A stretch of DNA of 64,000 bases from Nansenia antarctica (GCA_963989245.1 OZ022352.1:932001-996000), one strand, 5' to 3'; shown: positions 1 to 10,991, counted from the first letter of the stretch. Notes: generated from the letters alone by a model not told the origin. Program-made: numbers and translations.

Positions 1-528
1 CCGATTCACCAGCTCAGTGAGCTCACGATTCGATTCGATTCACGATTCGATTCGATTCGATTCGATTCCGATTCGATCTAGTTAAAATATACATTTTTTG
101 CTTGAATATGAAAGAGATTCTCAGAATTAATGCTATAAATGGTTCAAGGAACCCTATAACATGTAGCATTGTTAAACATATCAATGAATTGACTCCAAAG
201 CAGTTACATGAATGTACTTTTTATTGGAACACATTTTATTGGAACATATGAACATCATTGACCAACATTTTGCAACTACAAAAAGTGTTTTTTAACGTGC
301 TTTACTGCAGCCGATGTAAATAAAGGGGCTACAAACATAGCCTACCGGTAATAATCAACAAAAAAAGCGTTTCCGAACGTTTTTTGAGGGGTTTATATAT
401 ACAAACAAAAAAAAAAAAAAAAAAAAAAAAAAATGAAAGATCGATCTCGGGACTTATGAATCGATAAATCGCTCATTTAATGAAGATCGATTCAGAATCG
501 GGAAATCGATTTTTTGAACCCAGCCCTA
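1..528 (-). mobile_element. Non-autonomous hAT-like element, copy A (cut by window start)
   Basis: The sequence ends at about 528 with ...CAGCCCTA and is the inverted counterpart of 530-1102. Shared landmarks are the ATTCG-rich stretch (25-80), the block around 95-240 and the homopolymer A run (405-432). No coding capacity is visible. The short G/C-rich end (TAGGGCTGGGT on the other strand) is typical of hAT-type miniature elements in fish. The left end lies outside the window, so superfamily assignment is inferred. Confidence 0.6.
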
Positions 529-529
529 A

Positions 530-613
530 TAGGGCTGGGTTCAAAAAATCGATTTCCCGATTCTGAATCGATCTTCATTGAATGAGCGATTATCGATTCA
601 TAAATCCCGAGAT

Positions 614-647
<34 letters not shown>

Positions 648-1102
648 TGCAGCTTCAACCCGCAACGAGATCTCGCGCTACAAGAATGTATCATATCTCA
701 CGCAACGAGAGGTCTCAACACTAAAATCTAAAAACATGGCGATGGCAGGGACACTCAAGTCACCACCAGGCTTAAAGTCAGATGTCTGGGTGCATTTCGG
801 ATTAGCAAAATGTTGGTCAATGATGCTCATTTATGTTCCAATAAAAAGTACATTCATGTAACTGCTTTGGAGTCAATTCTTAATGTAAACATTGATATGT
901 TTAACAATGCTACATGTTATAGGGTTCCTTGAACCATTTATAGCATTAGTTCTGAGAATCTCTTTCATATTCAAGCAAAAAATGTATATTGTAACTAGAT
1001 CGAATCGTAATCGAATCGAATCGAATCGTGAATCGAATCGAATCGTGAGCTGTGAATCGGAATCGAATCGTTTTGGGAAATCAGTGGCGATACCCAGCCC
1101 TA
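530..1102 (+). mobile_element. Non-autonomous hAT-like element, copy B
   Basis: It is bounded by TAGGGCTGGGT at 530 and its inverse ACCCAGCCCTA at 1092-1102. It contains a poly-T run (617-643) and an ATTCG/GAATC-rich right end (1000-1070). It abuts copy A tail to tail, so the pair forms an inverted repeat of about 1.1 kb centred near 529. The short open frames here are chance frames in repeat sequence. Confidence 0.65.
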
Positions 1103-1194
1103 TATTCTACCCTCCGGATCGGCCCAATCTCCCAGGATGTCATATTTCAAAGTACGGCGACAGACGATCGCAACGCCCTTAGATCTAGTGTCTG

Positions 1195-2324
1195 AGATGT
1201 ATTTCATGTAAACAAGCTAACTATTATATTATTTGTTTATAGAATGATATTGTATTTCATGTAAACAAACGCGCAGCTTCTGGGCGGGAAAGCACTGGTT
1301 TGTTATCAGCCCCACCAGAGAGCCATACAGACAGATCCACGGTTCATCTCTTCAGATCAAACCTCAGCACATATTGGTCTAACTTAGAGCATTCATGGAC
1401 ATTTCAGGTGAATGAACCAGACGCATTACAGAGACGGTCATGTTTCTTACCTGCGCTACTGCGATATTGGAGAACGGTGCAGATGCAGCCGCAGGCGGAC
1501 TTGTTATGGTCGACGTGCTCAACTTCTCCCCGACCAGGAAGCAGTCACTAGAAGACGTAAATGAACTTCCGGCTTTTCTGAGATTTCAAAATAAAAGCTA
1601 AAAAATATAAAATGTCTATTAAAACGCGGATAGAGATACTATTGGACCGTTTTCCACTGATATTGATGCAGTAATCACAATATATTAATTGCAAACAATT
1701 GTTTTTAAATTAAATGTTTCATCAAATTAACAAGACTGGATATTATTCTTATCTGCCATGTATACATTGGATATCCGCTTGTTAAGTCGTGACGTGTTTC
1801 CGGGTCCAACGTTGGCTGAGGTGCTGTCTTCGAAATGCCGGAATAATAATAATAATTAATTATATTTATATAGCGCTTTTCCGAGGCTCAAATACCCTGA
1901 CAATATGGAGAAAACGGGAAAGTGCTGTGTCCCTTGTTGTATGAATAGATCCGAGTCTAAAAAACGATTAAACTGTCATTCTACCGCTGTAGTTCACAGG
2001 TACTCTGGTGCGGGGAATTTCTGGTTTGGACTCGGAAATGGCTGAACGTCACTTTAGACGTCAGACTTAACAAGCGGATACAGACAAAACACTATTGAGT
2101 GTGTCTCAATGACAGTGGGTGTGGGAAATACTCAGCACAGTCCCTAGCAACCCACTGAATTTGAGCAAAAAGAGATGTCTTATAGATGTGTCTAAACCCC
2201 ACCCATAGGGTCATTATGCAGTAGAGCTAAGAAAGATGGAACAAGTCGGCAACCAAACAAATGTTCTGACTTTTATTATTTTAAATAAATGTGTGTAAAT
2301 GACCCTATTACATCACCTGAAAGG

Positions 2325-2373
<49 letters not shown>

Positions 2374-2560
2374 CGTATCAAATATGTTTGATAAGTAGAG
2401 TTATCCAAGTAAAGGTTTATTTATCATGGTATCATGTTGTAGCCTCATACAATTAATTTATGCTCTCTAAACTCCTACAAACATGCTCTCTATACTCATA
2501 TAAACATGCTCTCTAAACTCCTATAAACATGCTCTCTAAACTACAAACATGCTCTCTAAA
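1195..2560. repeat. R module, copy A
   Basis: This segment is paralogous to 15520-17083 and 41610-43095. In order it holds a block with a conserved splice-donor-like site on the minus strand (exon edge 1451, intron from 1450), an AT-rich spacer, a degenerate THAP-like fragment (about 1905-2043, plus strand), a conserved non-coding block, a CA microsatellite (2328-2371) and a minisatellite of about 22-24 bp with the core CTCTCTAAACTC (about 2460-2560). Copy A lacks the SINE of copy B and the hAT of copy C. Confidence 0.75.
2328..2371. repeat. CA dinucleotide microsatellite
   Basis: Uninterrupted AC repeat of about 21 units in R-A. The same site holds only about 7 units in R-B (17062-17077) and about 27 in R-C (42750-42804), so it is length-variable among paralogs. 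Confidence 0.95.
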
Positions 2561-2567
2561 GTCTAGA

Positions 2568-2690
2568 GCACATCAATACTACCATCTGTTGCTACCAAGA
2601 GCCCCAGAGAGACCCTGAGCTCCAGGAGGTTTATGACCCACTTAGGTGATCAATCTGTCCTCGGACAGACTAGTAGTCTATTCCCATCTT
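2568..2690 (-). repeat. Inverted copy of the P-module end segment
   Basis: This stretch is the reverse complement of 21725-21850 and of the matching parts of P2 (51925-52045) and P3 (58360-58480). It lies between the R-A minisatellite and Z1, in opposite orientation to the other three copies. It marks an inversion or rearrangement junction in the array. Confidence 0.75.
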
Positions 2691-3182
2691 ACATGAACAT
2701 GCTAAAAACACACAACTACACAACACAAGATGATCACACAGTCCCTAAACATGAACAAGACATGTATCACCATGACAACACTCACCCGAGTACAAAGCTC
2801 AGAACGTATTAGAGCAGACGAGTGTTGTGAATCACGTCATGAAAACAAGCTTAGTTCGCTGACAAAAAGTATTTAAGGATCCTAAAACTGTTGATTGTTA
2901 TATTGAGGGGGCTCTAAAACATTTAAACTTTCAGAATAATAAAAAAATAAAAACATAAAAAAATAAATAAAATAAAAATCTGCATTGTTGTCGATGTCAA
3001 TTCGTACACACAGGCTAGAGGCCAATCTAACAAATGTGGGGGGAGGAATAGTGTTGGAGTACGTCCAGGCGTATGTCCAGAAAAAAAGCTGATCTAATAG
3101 AAAACTGAGAAGTGGTAGGATGTATATCTTAATGTGATATGATGTACAACATCTCAGTCTTCCAGCTGAAACGTTAGGAGGA

Positions 3183-3188
3183 TTTATT
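3183..3188 (-). terminator. Candidate polyadenylation signal of zinc-finger gene copy 1
   Basis: TTTATT on the plus strand reads AATAAA on the gene strand, about 510 bases downstream of the stop codon. The same site is kept at 25397-25402 and 62027-62032. It is the best poly(A) signal I see downstream of the finger exon; use in cells is inferred. Confidence 0.45.
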
Positions 3189-3324
3189 GCAAACTTAACA
3201 ACATACCAGTATTCAGTCACACTCGGCTTCTAAACACCAAGGCCACATCTGGGTGGAAGGGGCGGTGACATGACGCAGGAGGGGACAAGGACATCTCAAC
3301 TCCTACGACCTCGATTCCTCCTTC

Positions 3325-3530
3325 ACTCTCCAGGAGGGAGAGGAGGGGAGGAGATGAGAGGAAGGGAGGAGAGGAAGGGGGGAGAGGAAGAGAGGAGAGA
3401 TAGGGGGGAGAGGAAGGGAGGAGAGGAGGAGATGAGAGGAAGGGAGGAGAGGAAGGGGGGAGAGGGTGGGAGGAGGAAGGAGGGAGAGGAAGGGAGGGTA
3501 GGAGGAGAGGACGGGAGAAATTGAGAGAAA
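3325..3530. repeat. Polypurine GGA/GAGGAAGG tract in the zinc-finger 3' flank
   Basis: About 200 bases are almost pure purine on the plus strand, built from degenerate GAGGAAGGGAGGA-like units with GGGG runs. In the minus-strand transcript this would be a C/U-rich stretch inside the 3' UTR, between the stop codon and the candidate poly(A) signal. It is conserved in all three Z copies. The open frame across it is low-complexity and not a gene. Confidence 0.85.
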
Positions 3531-3697
3531 ATAATCTAGAAAAGGCTCATGTCATGACACAACCTTCTCCCTGATCCGATCAACAAGCACATGTACATAC
3601 AGTATATGATGGTGCAGCCAGCAGACCCCCCCCCCCCTTCTTCTTTAGGGCTCCTGCCTCCTTTAAACACCTCCCACACTGGGAGCAGTCGTATTAA

Positions 3698-5250
3698 CTA
3701 GTGTGTGTGTGTTCTCTGGTGACTCTTTAGGTGTCCTGCCTGACTGAAACTCTGCCCACACTGGGAGCAGCAGAATGGCTTCTCTCCTGTGTGTATTCTC
3801 TGGTGTGTCTTTAGGGATTCTGCCACACTGAAACTCTTCCCACACTGCGAGCAGCAGAATGGCTTCTCTCCTGTGTGTATTCTCTGGTGTGTCTTTAGGT
3901 TTCCTGCCACACTGAAACTCTTCCCACACTGGGAGCAGCAGAACGGCTTCTCTCCTGTGTGTATTCTCTGGTGTGTCTTTAGGTTTCCTGCCACACTGAA
4001 ACTCTGCCCACACTGGGAGCAGCAGAATGGCTTCTCTCCTGTGTGTACTCTCTGGTGTGTCTTTAGGGATCCTGCCCCACTGAAACTCTTCCCACACTGG
4101 GAGCAGCAGAATGGCTTCTCTCCTGTGTGTATTCTCTGGTGTGTCTTTAGGGATTCTGCCACACTGAAACTCTTCCCACACTGGGAGCAGCAGAATGGCT
4201 TCTCTCCTGTGTGTATTCTCTGGTGTGTCTTTAGGGATTCTGCCACACTGAAACTCTTCCCACACTGGGAGCAACAATACGGCTTCTCTCCTGTGTGTAT
4301 TCTCTGGTGTCTCTTTAGGTTTACTGCGTGACTGAAACTCTGCCCACACTGGGAGCAGCAGAATGGCTTCTCTCCTGTGTGTATTCTCTGGTGTTCCTTC
4401 TCTCCTGTGTGTATTCTCTGGTGTCTCTTTAGGTTTACTGCGTGACTGAAACTCTTCCCACACTGGGAGCAGCAGAACGGCTTCTCTCCTGTGTGTATTC
4501 TCTGGTGTTTCTTTAGGGATTCTGCGTGACTGAAACTCTTCCCACACTGGGAGCAGCAGAATGGCTTCTCTCCTGTGTGTATTCTCTGGTGTGTCTTTAG
4601 GGATCCTGCCTGACTGAAACTCTTCCCACACTGGGAGCAGCAGAATGGCTTCTCTCCTGTGTGTATTCTCTGGTGTGTCTTTAGGGATTCTGCCACACTG
4701 AAACTCTTCCCACACTGGGAGCAGCAGAATGGCTTCTCTCCTGTGTGTATTCTCTGGTGTGTCTTTAGGGATTCTGCCTCACTGAAACTCTTCCCACACT
4801 GGGAGCAGCAGAACGGCTTCTCTCCTGTGTGTATTCTCTGGTGTCTCTTTAGGTTTGCTGCGTCACTGAAACTCTTCCCACACTGGGAGCAGTTATATGG
4901 CTTCTCTCCTGTGTGTATTCTCTGGTGTGTCTTTAGGGATCCTGCCTCACTGAAACTCTTCCCACACTGGGAGCAGCAGAATGGCTTCTCTCCTGTGTGT
5001 ATTCTCTGGTGTCTCTTTAGTTTGCTCATATAACCAAATCTCTTTCCACACTGAAGACAAGAGTGAGTCTTCTGTCCTCCTTGAGTCTGTGGTTGTGATT
5101 TAAGGTGAGTTGGACATATGAAACTCTCACTGCAATCTAAACAGTGGTGATTCTTCTGTCTTGAGCTCCTCCTCCTCCGTCTGTGTTGTTTATGGCTTCC
5201 TGATGCGGTGGAGCTGGGCTCCATGTCTGAGTCTGGGTTGGAGCTCTCTC
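3698..5250 (-). CDS. C2H2 zinc-finger protein copy 1, finger exon (exon 2)
   Basis: This is the terminal coding exon of a poly-C2H2 zinc-finger protein, expected to be a nuclear sequence-specific DNA-binding protein. The exon starts after the acceptor TTCTTACAG at 5251-5252 and continues the frame of the acidic exon at 11293-11760. An internal ATG at 5224 is probably not the true start. After a basic stretch (HRRRRRSSRQK) comes a degenerate finger (CLDCSESF, lacking the final His). Then come 16 canonical fingers of the form CSQCGKSF-x5-LKTHQRIH, joined by TGEKP linkers with a period of 84 bases. Between fingers 8 and 9 a 30-base partial duplication adds EHQRIHTGEK and lengthens that linker. 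The protein ends in RTHTH because a CA run shifts the frame relative to copies 2 and 3. Joined to exon 1 it gives 665 residues. Frames on the other strand (CILWCVFR, MWEEFQ) are shadows. Confidence 0.93.
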
Positions 5251-5448
5251 CTGTAAGAATAGGAACATATACAGGATTAGAAACAACATGAGAACAAGTG
5301 CTGCTTCCATAGACTCAGCAGTGCTAGAAGTAACACCACATCTCTGGAGTCTGCACACACTGTGGGAACATGAAGTGTTCAGAGTGTTAGGATACCTGTA
5401 ATGGAAAACTGTAATACTCCATCCTTGATAGAACTGTGTCATTTAAAT

Positions 5449-5665
5449 GAGGGATGCACCCAATTGAAATTTCTTGGCCGAAGCTGAATTTAAGGAAACA
5501 TTTGTCCGAATACCGAATGCGTACCGGCATTATTTCATTTCACTATTGATCACTTTTATTGAACACTCCAGCAGACATTAGGCTATACCAACAAAGCACA
5601 ATAACTAGAAATAAATAAATAAATAAGAACAGCATTGCACTGTTTGATCGCGTCATCAAAAACGT
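5449..5665. mobile_element. hAT terminal fragment (GGGATGCACC family)
   Basis: GGGATGCACC followed by TTCTTGGCCGAAGC and CCGAATACCGAATG matches the right end, in reverse, of the complete hAT at 33920-34980. The other end is missing, cut where the element at 5671 begins. The copy 2 counterpart at 27377 keeps the full TAGGGATGCACC terminus. It is a dead relic present before the Z duplication. Confidence 0.65.
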
Positions 5666-5670
5666 CTACT

Positions 5671-6283
5671 CAGGGTTTTTCCTGCCACAAAATGAGGTTA
5701 TGACAGAGAAGGTTTGTTAGTCCTTGTTAATGACAGTAGTACCATGTCATTCCAAAACCTATTGTTGACTGTCTGATTAATACAACTTTTCAGCAATTGA
5801 AACCCCTGACAGACTTCAAAACTGATAATTTTGCAAATAATACATTAAAAGGAGCACTGACTAACGCTAGTATAGGCTCAACTTGTCATTCTGGATAATG
5901 GAACAGCAAGCCAACTAATGTGACTTTCAGGATTTTTGATATGAAATAACGTTTCGACCTAAAAGACTATTCTGACAGTTGACAAAGTGACGAGTGTGCA
6001 AGTCCAGGGCTCAACATGTTGCTGGCTGGTTCCTTGTTTTGTCTTCGCTAGCAAACACCAAAGCTAAGCTTATTTGCTGCACAGCGCCACCAGGGTTAAG
6101 GTTAAATAGCGCCCCCTGCCACCACATGGGCGCAGTGCCGCAATTGCAGTTAGAAATGACAGAAATCCACCGAGTGCAACGCTTGTCGAAAATACGACCG
6201 TCAGAGTTTTGACGAGAGCTGGAGGCGGCAAGAAATATGACGGAGGCGGCCGCCTCATAATTCTCTATGCAGGAAAAACCCTG
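5671..6283. mobile_element. Non-autonomous hAT-like element with CAGGGTTTTTCCTGC ends
   Basis: Inverted termini CAGGGTTTTTCCTGC (5671) and GCAGGAAAAACCCTG (ending 6283) match over 14-15 bases. I do not see a clean 8-base target duplication, so one flank may have decayed. There is no transposase. It is shared with copy 2 (27589-29316), where a BED-finger hAT is nested inside at the 8-base site GTGTGCAA, which is empty here at 5994-6001. Confidence 0.7.
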
Positions 6284-6437
6284 AAACCCTGCTACTATTC
6301 ACCTGTATAACCAGGGGTGCACATAACGTTTTGGGGCCAGTGCTCAGAGGAGCACCTAGGGAAGCTGCTTGGTGCTCCCCGAGCTCGCGAGTCATGACCC
6401 GTCCCACAGGATGGATAAAAAAGGGATACATGGATAA

Positions 6438-9400
6438 AGTTCCAAGATGGCGGCGCGCACAGACGCGAGGCTTGGAGTGGCTTCAACGCTGGTGTTTTTT
6501 AGTGTTTTTAAGTACATTTGTATGTACATTTTTATTTTAGTACTTATAGGGAACGGTTGTGTAAATAGTACCTACAGCAGACTAGACTTACTAGAAGTTG
6601 GTGCGAAAAACGAGGGGACTGTAACGGCGGAATTCTTGAAACAACAAAGGATTCCATTCGACCTCGCACGATCGCCGGGAGAACAGTACTACGCTATCCC
6701 AACACTAAGGCGTAAGCGGCGGAGGCGAGACCGTAAACAACGGCGAGGAGCAAGGGGAGGCCTGCTAGCAAGGCTGAGGAGAAGCCCAGACAAACCTGCT
6801 TTGCCGAGTATTTTCCTATCCAACGTCAGGTCCCTGACGAATAAGATGGATGAACTGAGACTACAAGTTGCCAAAAATAACATCGTGGGAGATAGCTGTG
6901 TGATTATTCTCACTGAAACCTGGCTAAATGAAAGTATCGTGGACTCCGCGATTAGCTTGGAGGGACGGACACTTCACCGGGCAGACCGCACGCAGCTCAG
7001 CGGTAAGTCCCGCGGAGGCGGCCTGATAATATCGACGAAGGATAGCTGGTGCTTAAACACGAAAACTGTAAGTAGCCACTGCTCCCCAGACCTGGAATAC
7101 TTGACTGTTAAATGCCGACCCACAAACCTCCCGAGGGAATTCAACGCGGTGTACATAACATCTATTTACATTGCGCCTAGCGCGGATGGTAGCCTAGCAT
7201 TGGCGCGGCTATATGACGTCATCAGTGGTCAACAATGCACAGATCCACAGGCAATTCACATTATAGCAGGAGATTTCAATCATGTTGACCTGAAGGCAGT
7301 ACTACCCAAGTTCTATCAGCACGTGAAATGTGCAACAAGAGGAGGAAAAACACTGGACAAGGTATACACCAACATCAAACGTGCTTACAAGGCTAGTCCG
7401 CTAGCTCATCTAGGCATGTCTGACCATGTGTCAATCCTCCTGATCCCAGCATACACTACCATGGGGAAAAGTGCTCCCATCACCACTAAGACTGTCAGAA
7501 CCTGGCCAGAAGGGTCCGCTCCACTGCAGATCTGCCTAAATGACACCCCATGGCAGGAATATGAGCATGAGGACCTGGAACAGTACACGTCGTCGGTTCT
7601 GAACCACATAGTGAACTGCACCAACTCAGTCACCGTGGACAAACGGGTCCGGGTCTACCCCAACACGAAGCCATGGATGACTGGGAAGGTCCAAAAACTG
7701 ATCAACGAGAGGGACAACGCCTTCTTCGCAGGGAAGAGCACACCGCGTACAGCACCACCAGGGCTAACCTAAAGCGCGGAATCAAAGCGGCCAAGGCAGA
7801 CCACAGAGAGAAGATTGAGGAATGCTTCCTGAGCAACGACTCCAGGCGGATGTGGCAGGGGGTTCAGCACATGACAAACTTCAGAGCCAACAGGCTCACA
7901 GCCGCAGAGGACGACCCCCTGCTGGCGGGAAAGCTGAACACCTTCTACGCCCGGTTCGACGAGGGGCGAACGGAGGTAACCACAACACAAACACCACTCT
8001 CTCCAGCTCTCAGCAGCCTCACCCTCACAGAGCATGAAGTGAGATGCGTGCTGAAGGCGGTGGACCCCAGGAAAGCCTCGGGGCAGGATGGCGTCCTGAG
8101 ACGGGTGCTGAGGGACTGCGCCGACCAGCTGGCCGGGGTTTTCACCAACATCTTCAACCAGTCCCTGTCCCAGGCCACCATCCCACCCTGCCTGAAAACC
8201 TCAACTATCATCCCAGTCCCGAAGAAAAGCACGGTGAGCTGCCTAAACGACTACCGCCCGGTGGCACTCACACCAATCATCATGAAGTGCTTCGAGAAAC
8301 TAGTCCGGGCCCACATACTCACACGCCTCCCGCCCAACCTGGATCCATACCAGTTCGCCTTCAGAGCCCACAGGTCCACAGAGGACGCCATCGCGACGAC
8401 TCTCCACGCCACTCTATCCCACCTGGAGAGGGGAAACAGCTACGCGAGACTGCTCTTTGTGGACTTCAGCTCCGCCTTCAACACCATCCTTCCAGACAGG
8501 CTAGTGACCAAACTACTAGACCTGGGTCTACCACACTCTATATGTGCATGGATCAAGGACTTCCTGACCGACCGCCCCCAGAGGGTGCGGGTGGGCCCCC
8601 ACACCTCCACAGCCCTCAGACTCAGCACTGGGTCCCCCCAGGGCTGCGTGCTAAGCCCCATCCTCTACAACCTCTACACCTACGACTTCACCCCGTCCAC
8701 CCCAGCAACTCCATCGTAAAGTTTGCAGACGACACCACCGTGGTGGGATGCATCTCGGGGGGGGACGAGGCGGCGTACAGGGATGAGGTAGAGCAACTGA
8801 GCAAGCTGTGCAAGGTTAACAACCTGCTGCTGAACAAGTCAAAGACCCAGGAAATCATCGTAGACTTCAGGAGGAAAAAGTCCGAGATCCAGCCCCTGCT
8901 CATCGACGGAGAGAGCGTGGAGAGAGTCTCAACCCTCCGATTCCTGGGGATGCACATGCGGGAAGACCTGACCTGGAAGGACAACACAAAAGACACCATC
9001 AAGAAGGCACAACAGCGGCTATACATCCTGAGAGTCCTCAGGAAGGAACACAGCAAGCAGGAGATACTGGTGACCTTCTACCACGGCGCAGTGGAGAGCA
9101 TCCTCACCTACGGCATCTGCAACTGGTTCTCCAGCTGCACTACCGCGGAGAGAAATGCGCTACAGAGAGTCGTGAGAACAGCACAGAAGATCACCGGCGC
9201 CCCCCTCCCCTCTCTGGAAGAGCTGAACAACACACGCTGTCTCAGGAAGGCCTCCAAGATCTCCAGGGACCCAACCCACCCTGGGTACGAACATTTTACC
9301 CAGCTGCCCTCGAAAAGGCGGTTCAGGACCTTGGCCGCAAGGACAAACAGACTGAAGAACAGCTTCTACCACAGGGCCGTCCAGGCCCTGAACACAGCAA

Positions 9401-9780
9401 AGACCTAGGTTCTGGGCCCTGGACAGTCTGGACGGATGGATGGCAGCTGCTGGACTGAAAAAATCAGGTGTAGTGCTGAGGCACAAATATGTACATTTCA
9501 AGCCTGCAAACTGCGACACTTTAAATAAATGTGCAATAACACTATTGTGCAATATGACAACCCTAGTCGTCTATCTGTACAGTATAGTACAGTGGATAGT
9601 GTACATAGCCTTTATTTATGTAAACCAGCTCCTTCCCTTCTTGTGATTTTTTTTTAAAGTGTTTTTTTTTCTTTCCTAACACCAGGGGAGCCACCCCTCC
9701 TAAATTTCGTTGTTTGATACCTGTACTGTAGCAATGACAATAAAGACCATTCATTCATTCATTCATTCATTCATTCATTC
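6438..9780 (+). mobile_element. LINE (CR1/L2-like group), nearly full length
   Basis: It is absent from the paralogous site in copy 2 (about 29467), so both edges are visible. The 5' end is GTTCCAAGATGGCGGC and the 3' end is an (ATTC)n tail (about 9749-9780) after CAATAAAGACC. The target duplication is very short or absent. It encodes an apurinic-type endonuclease followed by a reverse transcriptase, as in the CR1/L2 branch of non-LTR elements. Truncated copies of its 3' end lie at 14314-14407 and 28797-28885, and an RT fragment of the same family at 54508-55083. CR1/L2 placement is from motif style, not from a tree. Confidence 0.85.
6447..9408 (+). pseudogene. LINE endonuclease-reverse transcriptase, broken by two frameshifts
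   Basis: Translation starts at ATG 6447. The endonuclease region shows SNVRSLTNKM, the catalytic-type motifs TETWL, AGDFNHVDL and SDH, all intact. A one-base shift near 7735-7745 moves the frame (KLINERDNAFFAG continues as EEHTAYSTTRANLKRG). RT motifs follow: DYRPVALTPI, VDFSSAFNTI, GSPQGCVLSP. A second shift near 8690-8720, just before the catalytic FADD, leaves a stop in the first frame; FADDTTVVG and the thumb/C-terminus lie in another frame ending at 9408. The protein would copy its own RNA at a nicked target, but this copy cannot make it intact. The second shift recurs in the copy near 54840. Confidence 0.88.
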
Positions 9781-10733
9781 ATAACTTATATTAGCAAAAC
9801 GACATGTAGTCATAAATAAAGATGAACAAACAAATTATTGTGTGCAAAACAAAAGAAACAAATGCAAAATCAAATGACTGCTCTTTAAGCATGAAAGTCT
9901 GTCAGACTCCTTTAAATACAATGAAATCAACTGACATCTCTTTAAGCACTAACTGAATATCTGTTCTTTAAACACACTGAAATAAACGGACATCTCTTAA
10001 AGCACTGCTCTGTTCTGTAAACACTGAAATCAACTTTTCAACAAAAAGTTACAGCCTAAGCATTTATTTATGCTACAAGCTTAATCGTCATCATCACTGC
10101 TCTCTTGACTGCTGTTATCACTGTCCTCAATTTCAACCATGGTAGAGGATGTTGTAGGCCATCACTTTAAATAGCTCATTATTTTGATTGTGCAACAATG
10201 TCTTTTTTTTTCTTTTTTCTAATAGAAGTCCCAACCATATTCCCTGGGTCAGGGGTCGAGGTGCGATAATGAAGCTGTAAAACAAACGTCTGAACGTTTG
10301 AAAGCTTCAGAGAAAAGAAACGTGAAGTCCCTTGGTGTTGTTTTTCCTTTTAGCGACGAGTCGTTCGGGACTGAATTTTCACGCGATACGCGATACGCGG
10401 AATGAAAGTACGAGTTACGATACTTTCTGAATGTTTTCGTGAGGGGAGTCGCCGTGGTCGTCGTCGGTCGACTGTTGTGATGGATTACTCGTCGGGCCTT
10501 CGGCTGAGGGGACGGCAAATAGTTACTTAGTGGGGCTTGCTTCTTGGACATTTTTACGGCTCGTCGGGTGCCTCAGTGATGCAGCAGTCAGCAGTTGGAT
10601 TTTGAGGAAGTAAATTCCTCTCCCAGCGGTTCCAGCTGTTGGTGCGCAAGAGCGCCTTCATGCGGCTGATCTGCCGCGCAGAATGCATTTTGGCGACGCA
10701 TGCACACTGGCGCACCAGTTGTGTGCACCCCTG

Positions 10734-10815
10734 TGTATAACCCTGCTACTATTCACCTGTATAACCCTGCTACTATTCACCTGTATAACCCTGCTACTAT
10801 TCACCTGTATAACCC
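10734..10815. repeat. 24-base minisatellite (CCCTGCTACTATTCACCTGTATAA)
   Basis: About 3.5 copies of a 24-base unit with the core GCTACTATTCACCTG. One further unit sits before 6304, so the hAT at 6312-10733 inserted inside this array. The same array is at 30427-30508. Confidence 0.85.
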
Positions 10816-10825
10816 TAACTCTTTG

Positions 10826-10991
10826 ACTTCAATAAATGGAATGATCATTTAAAAACTGCATTTTCTATTTACTCAGGTTATCTTTGTGTAATAGTAAATT
10901 TCGTTTGATGATCTGAAACATGTAAGTGTGACAAACATGCAAAAACACACGGAATTGGGAAGGGGGCAAATACTTTTTCACAGCACTGTAT
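10826..10991 (-). mobile_element. Tc1/mariner terminal remnant
   Basis: On the minus strand this reads TACAGTGCTGTGAAAAAG, TTTGCCCCCTTCCCAATT and TTTTTGCATGTTTGTCACAC, the characteristic end of an old, very abundant fish Tc1 family, ending at a TA. No transposase is left. It is shared with 30520-30685. Confidence 0.8.

Larger units (their letters stand above)
6312..10733 (-). mobile_element. Internally deleted hAT (CAGGGGTGCACA ends), interrupted by a LINE
   Basis: Termini CAGGGGTGCACATAAC (6312) and GTTGTGTGCACCCCTG (ending 10733) are flanked by the 8-base duplication TGTATAAC (6304-6311, 10734-10741), diagnostic of hAT. Without the LINE the element is about 1.08 kb. On the minus strand it keeps a start-like segment MSKKQAPLSNYLPS (about 10551 downward) and a tail-like segment EIEDSDNSSQESSDDDD ending in a stop (about 10140-10084), consistent with the two ends of a transposase whose middle is lost. 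The same insertion with the same duplication occurs at 29345-30426, so it predates the Z duplication. A separate insertion is at 35762-36786. Confidence 0.88.

Noticed and set aside
3270..3524. Arg/Glu/Gly-rich frame on the plus strand, also at 25484 and 62114
   Set aside because: Product of the polypurine tract; it lies in the predicted 3' UTR of the opposite strand gene.
3663..4715. Long frame MWEEFQCGRIPKDTP... on the minus strand and CILWCVFRD... on the plus strand across the finger exon
   Set aside because: They are shadow frames of the 84-base finger repeat (a multiple of three), repeated with every finger; the C2H2 frame explains the sequence fully.
3700..5030. Regularly spaced repeats resembling a CRISPR array
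   Set aside because: The repeats are zinc-finger coding units of 84 bases without unique spacers, in a eukaryotic genome.
8044..8700. Pro/His-rich start of the frame 8044-9408
   Set aside because: Only its last part (from about 8705, FADDTTVVG onward) is real RT sequence; the first part is out of frame with the RT and reads low-complexity sequence.
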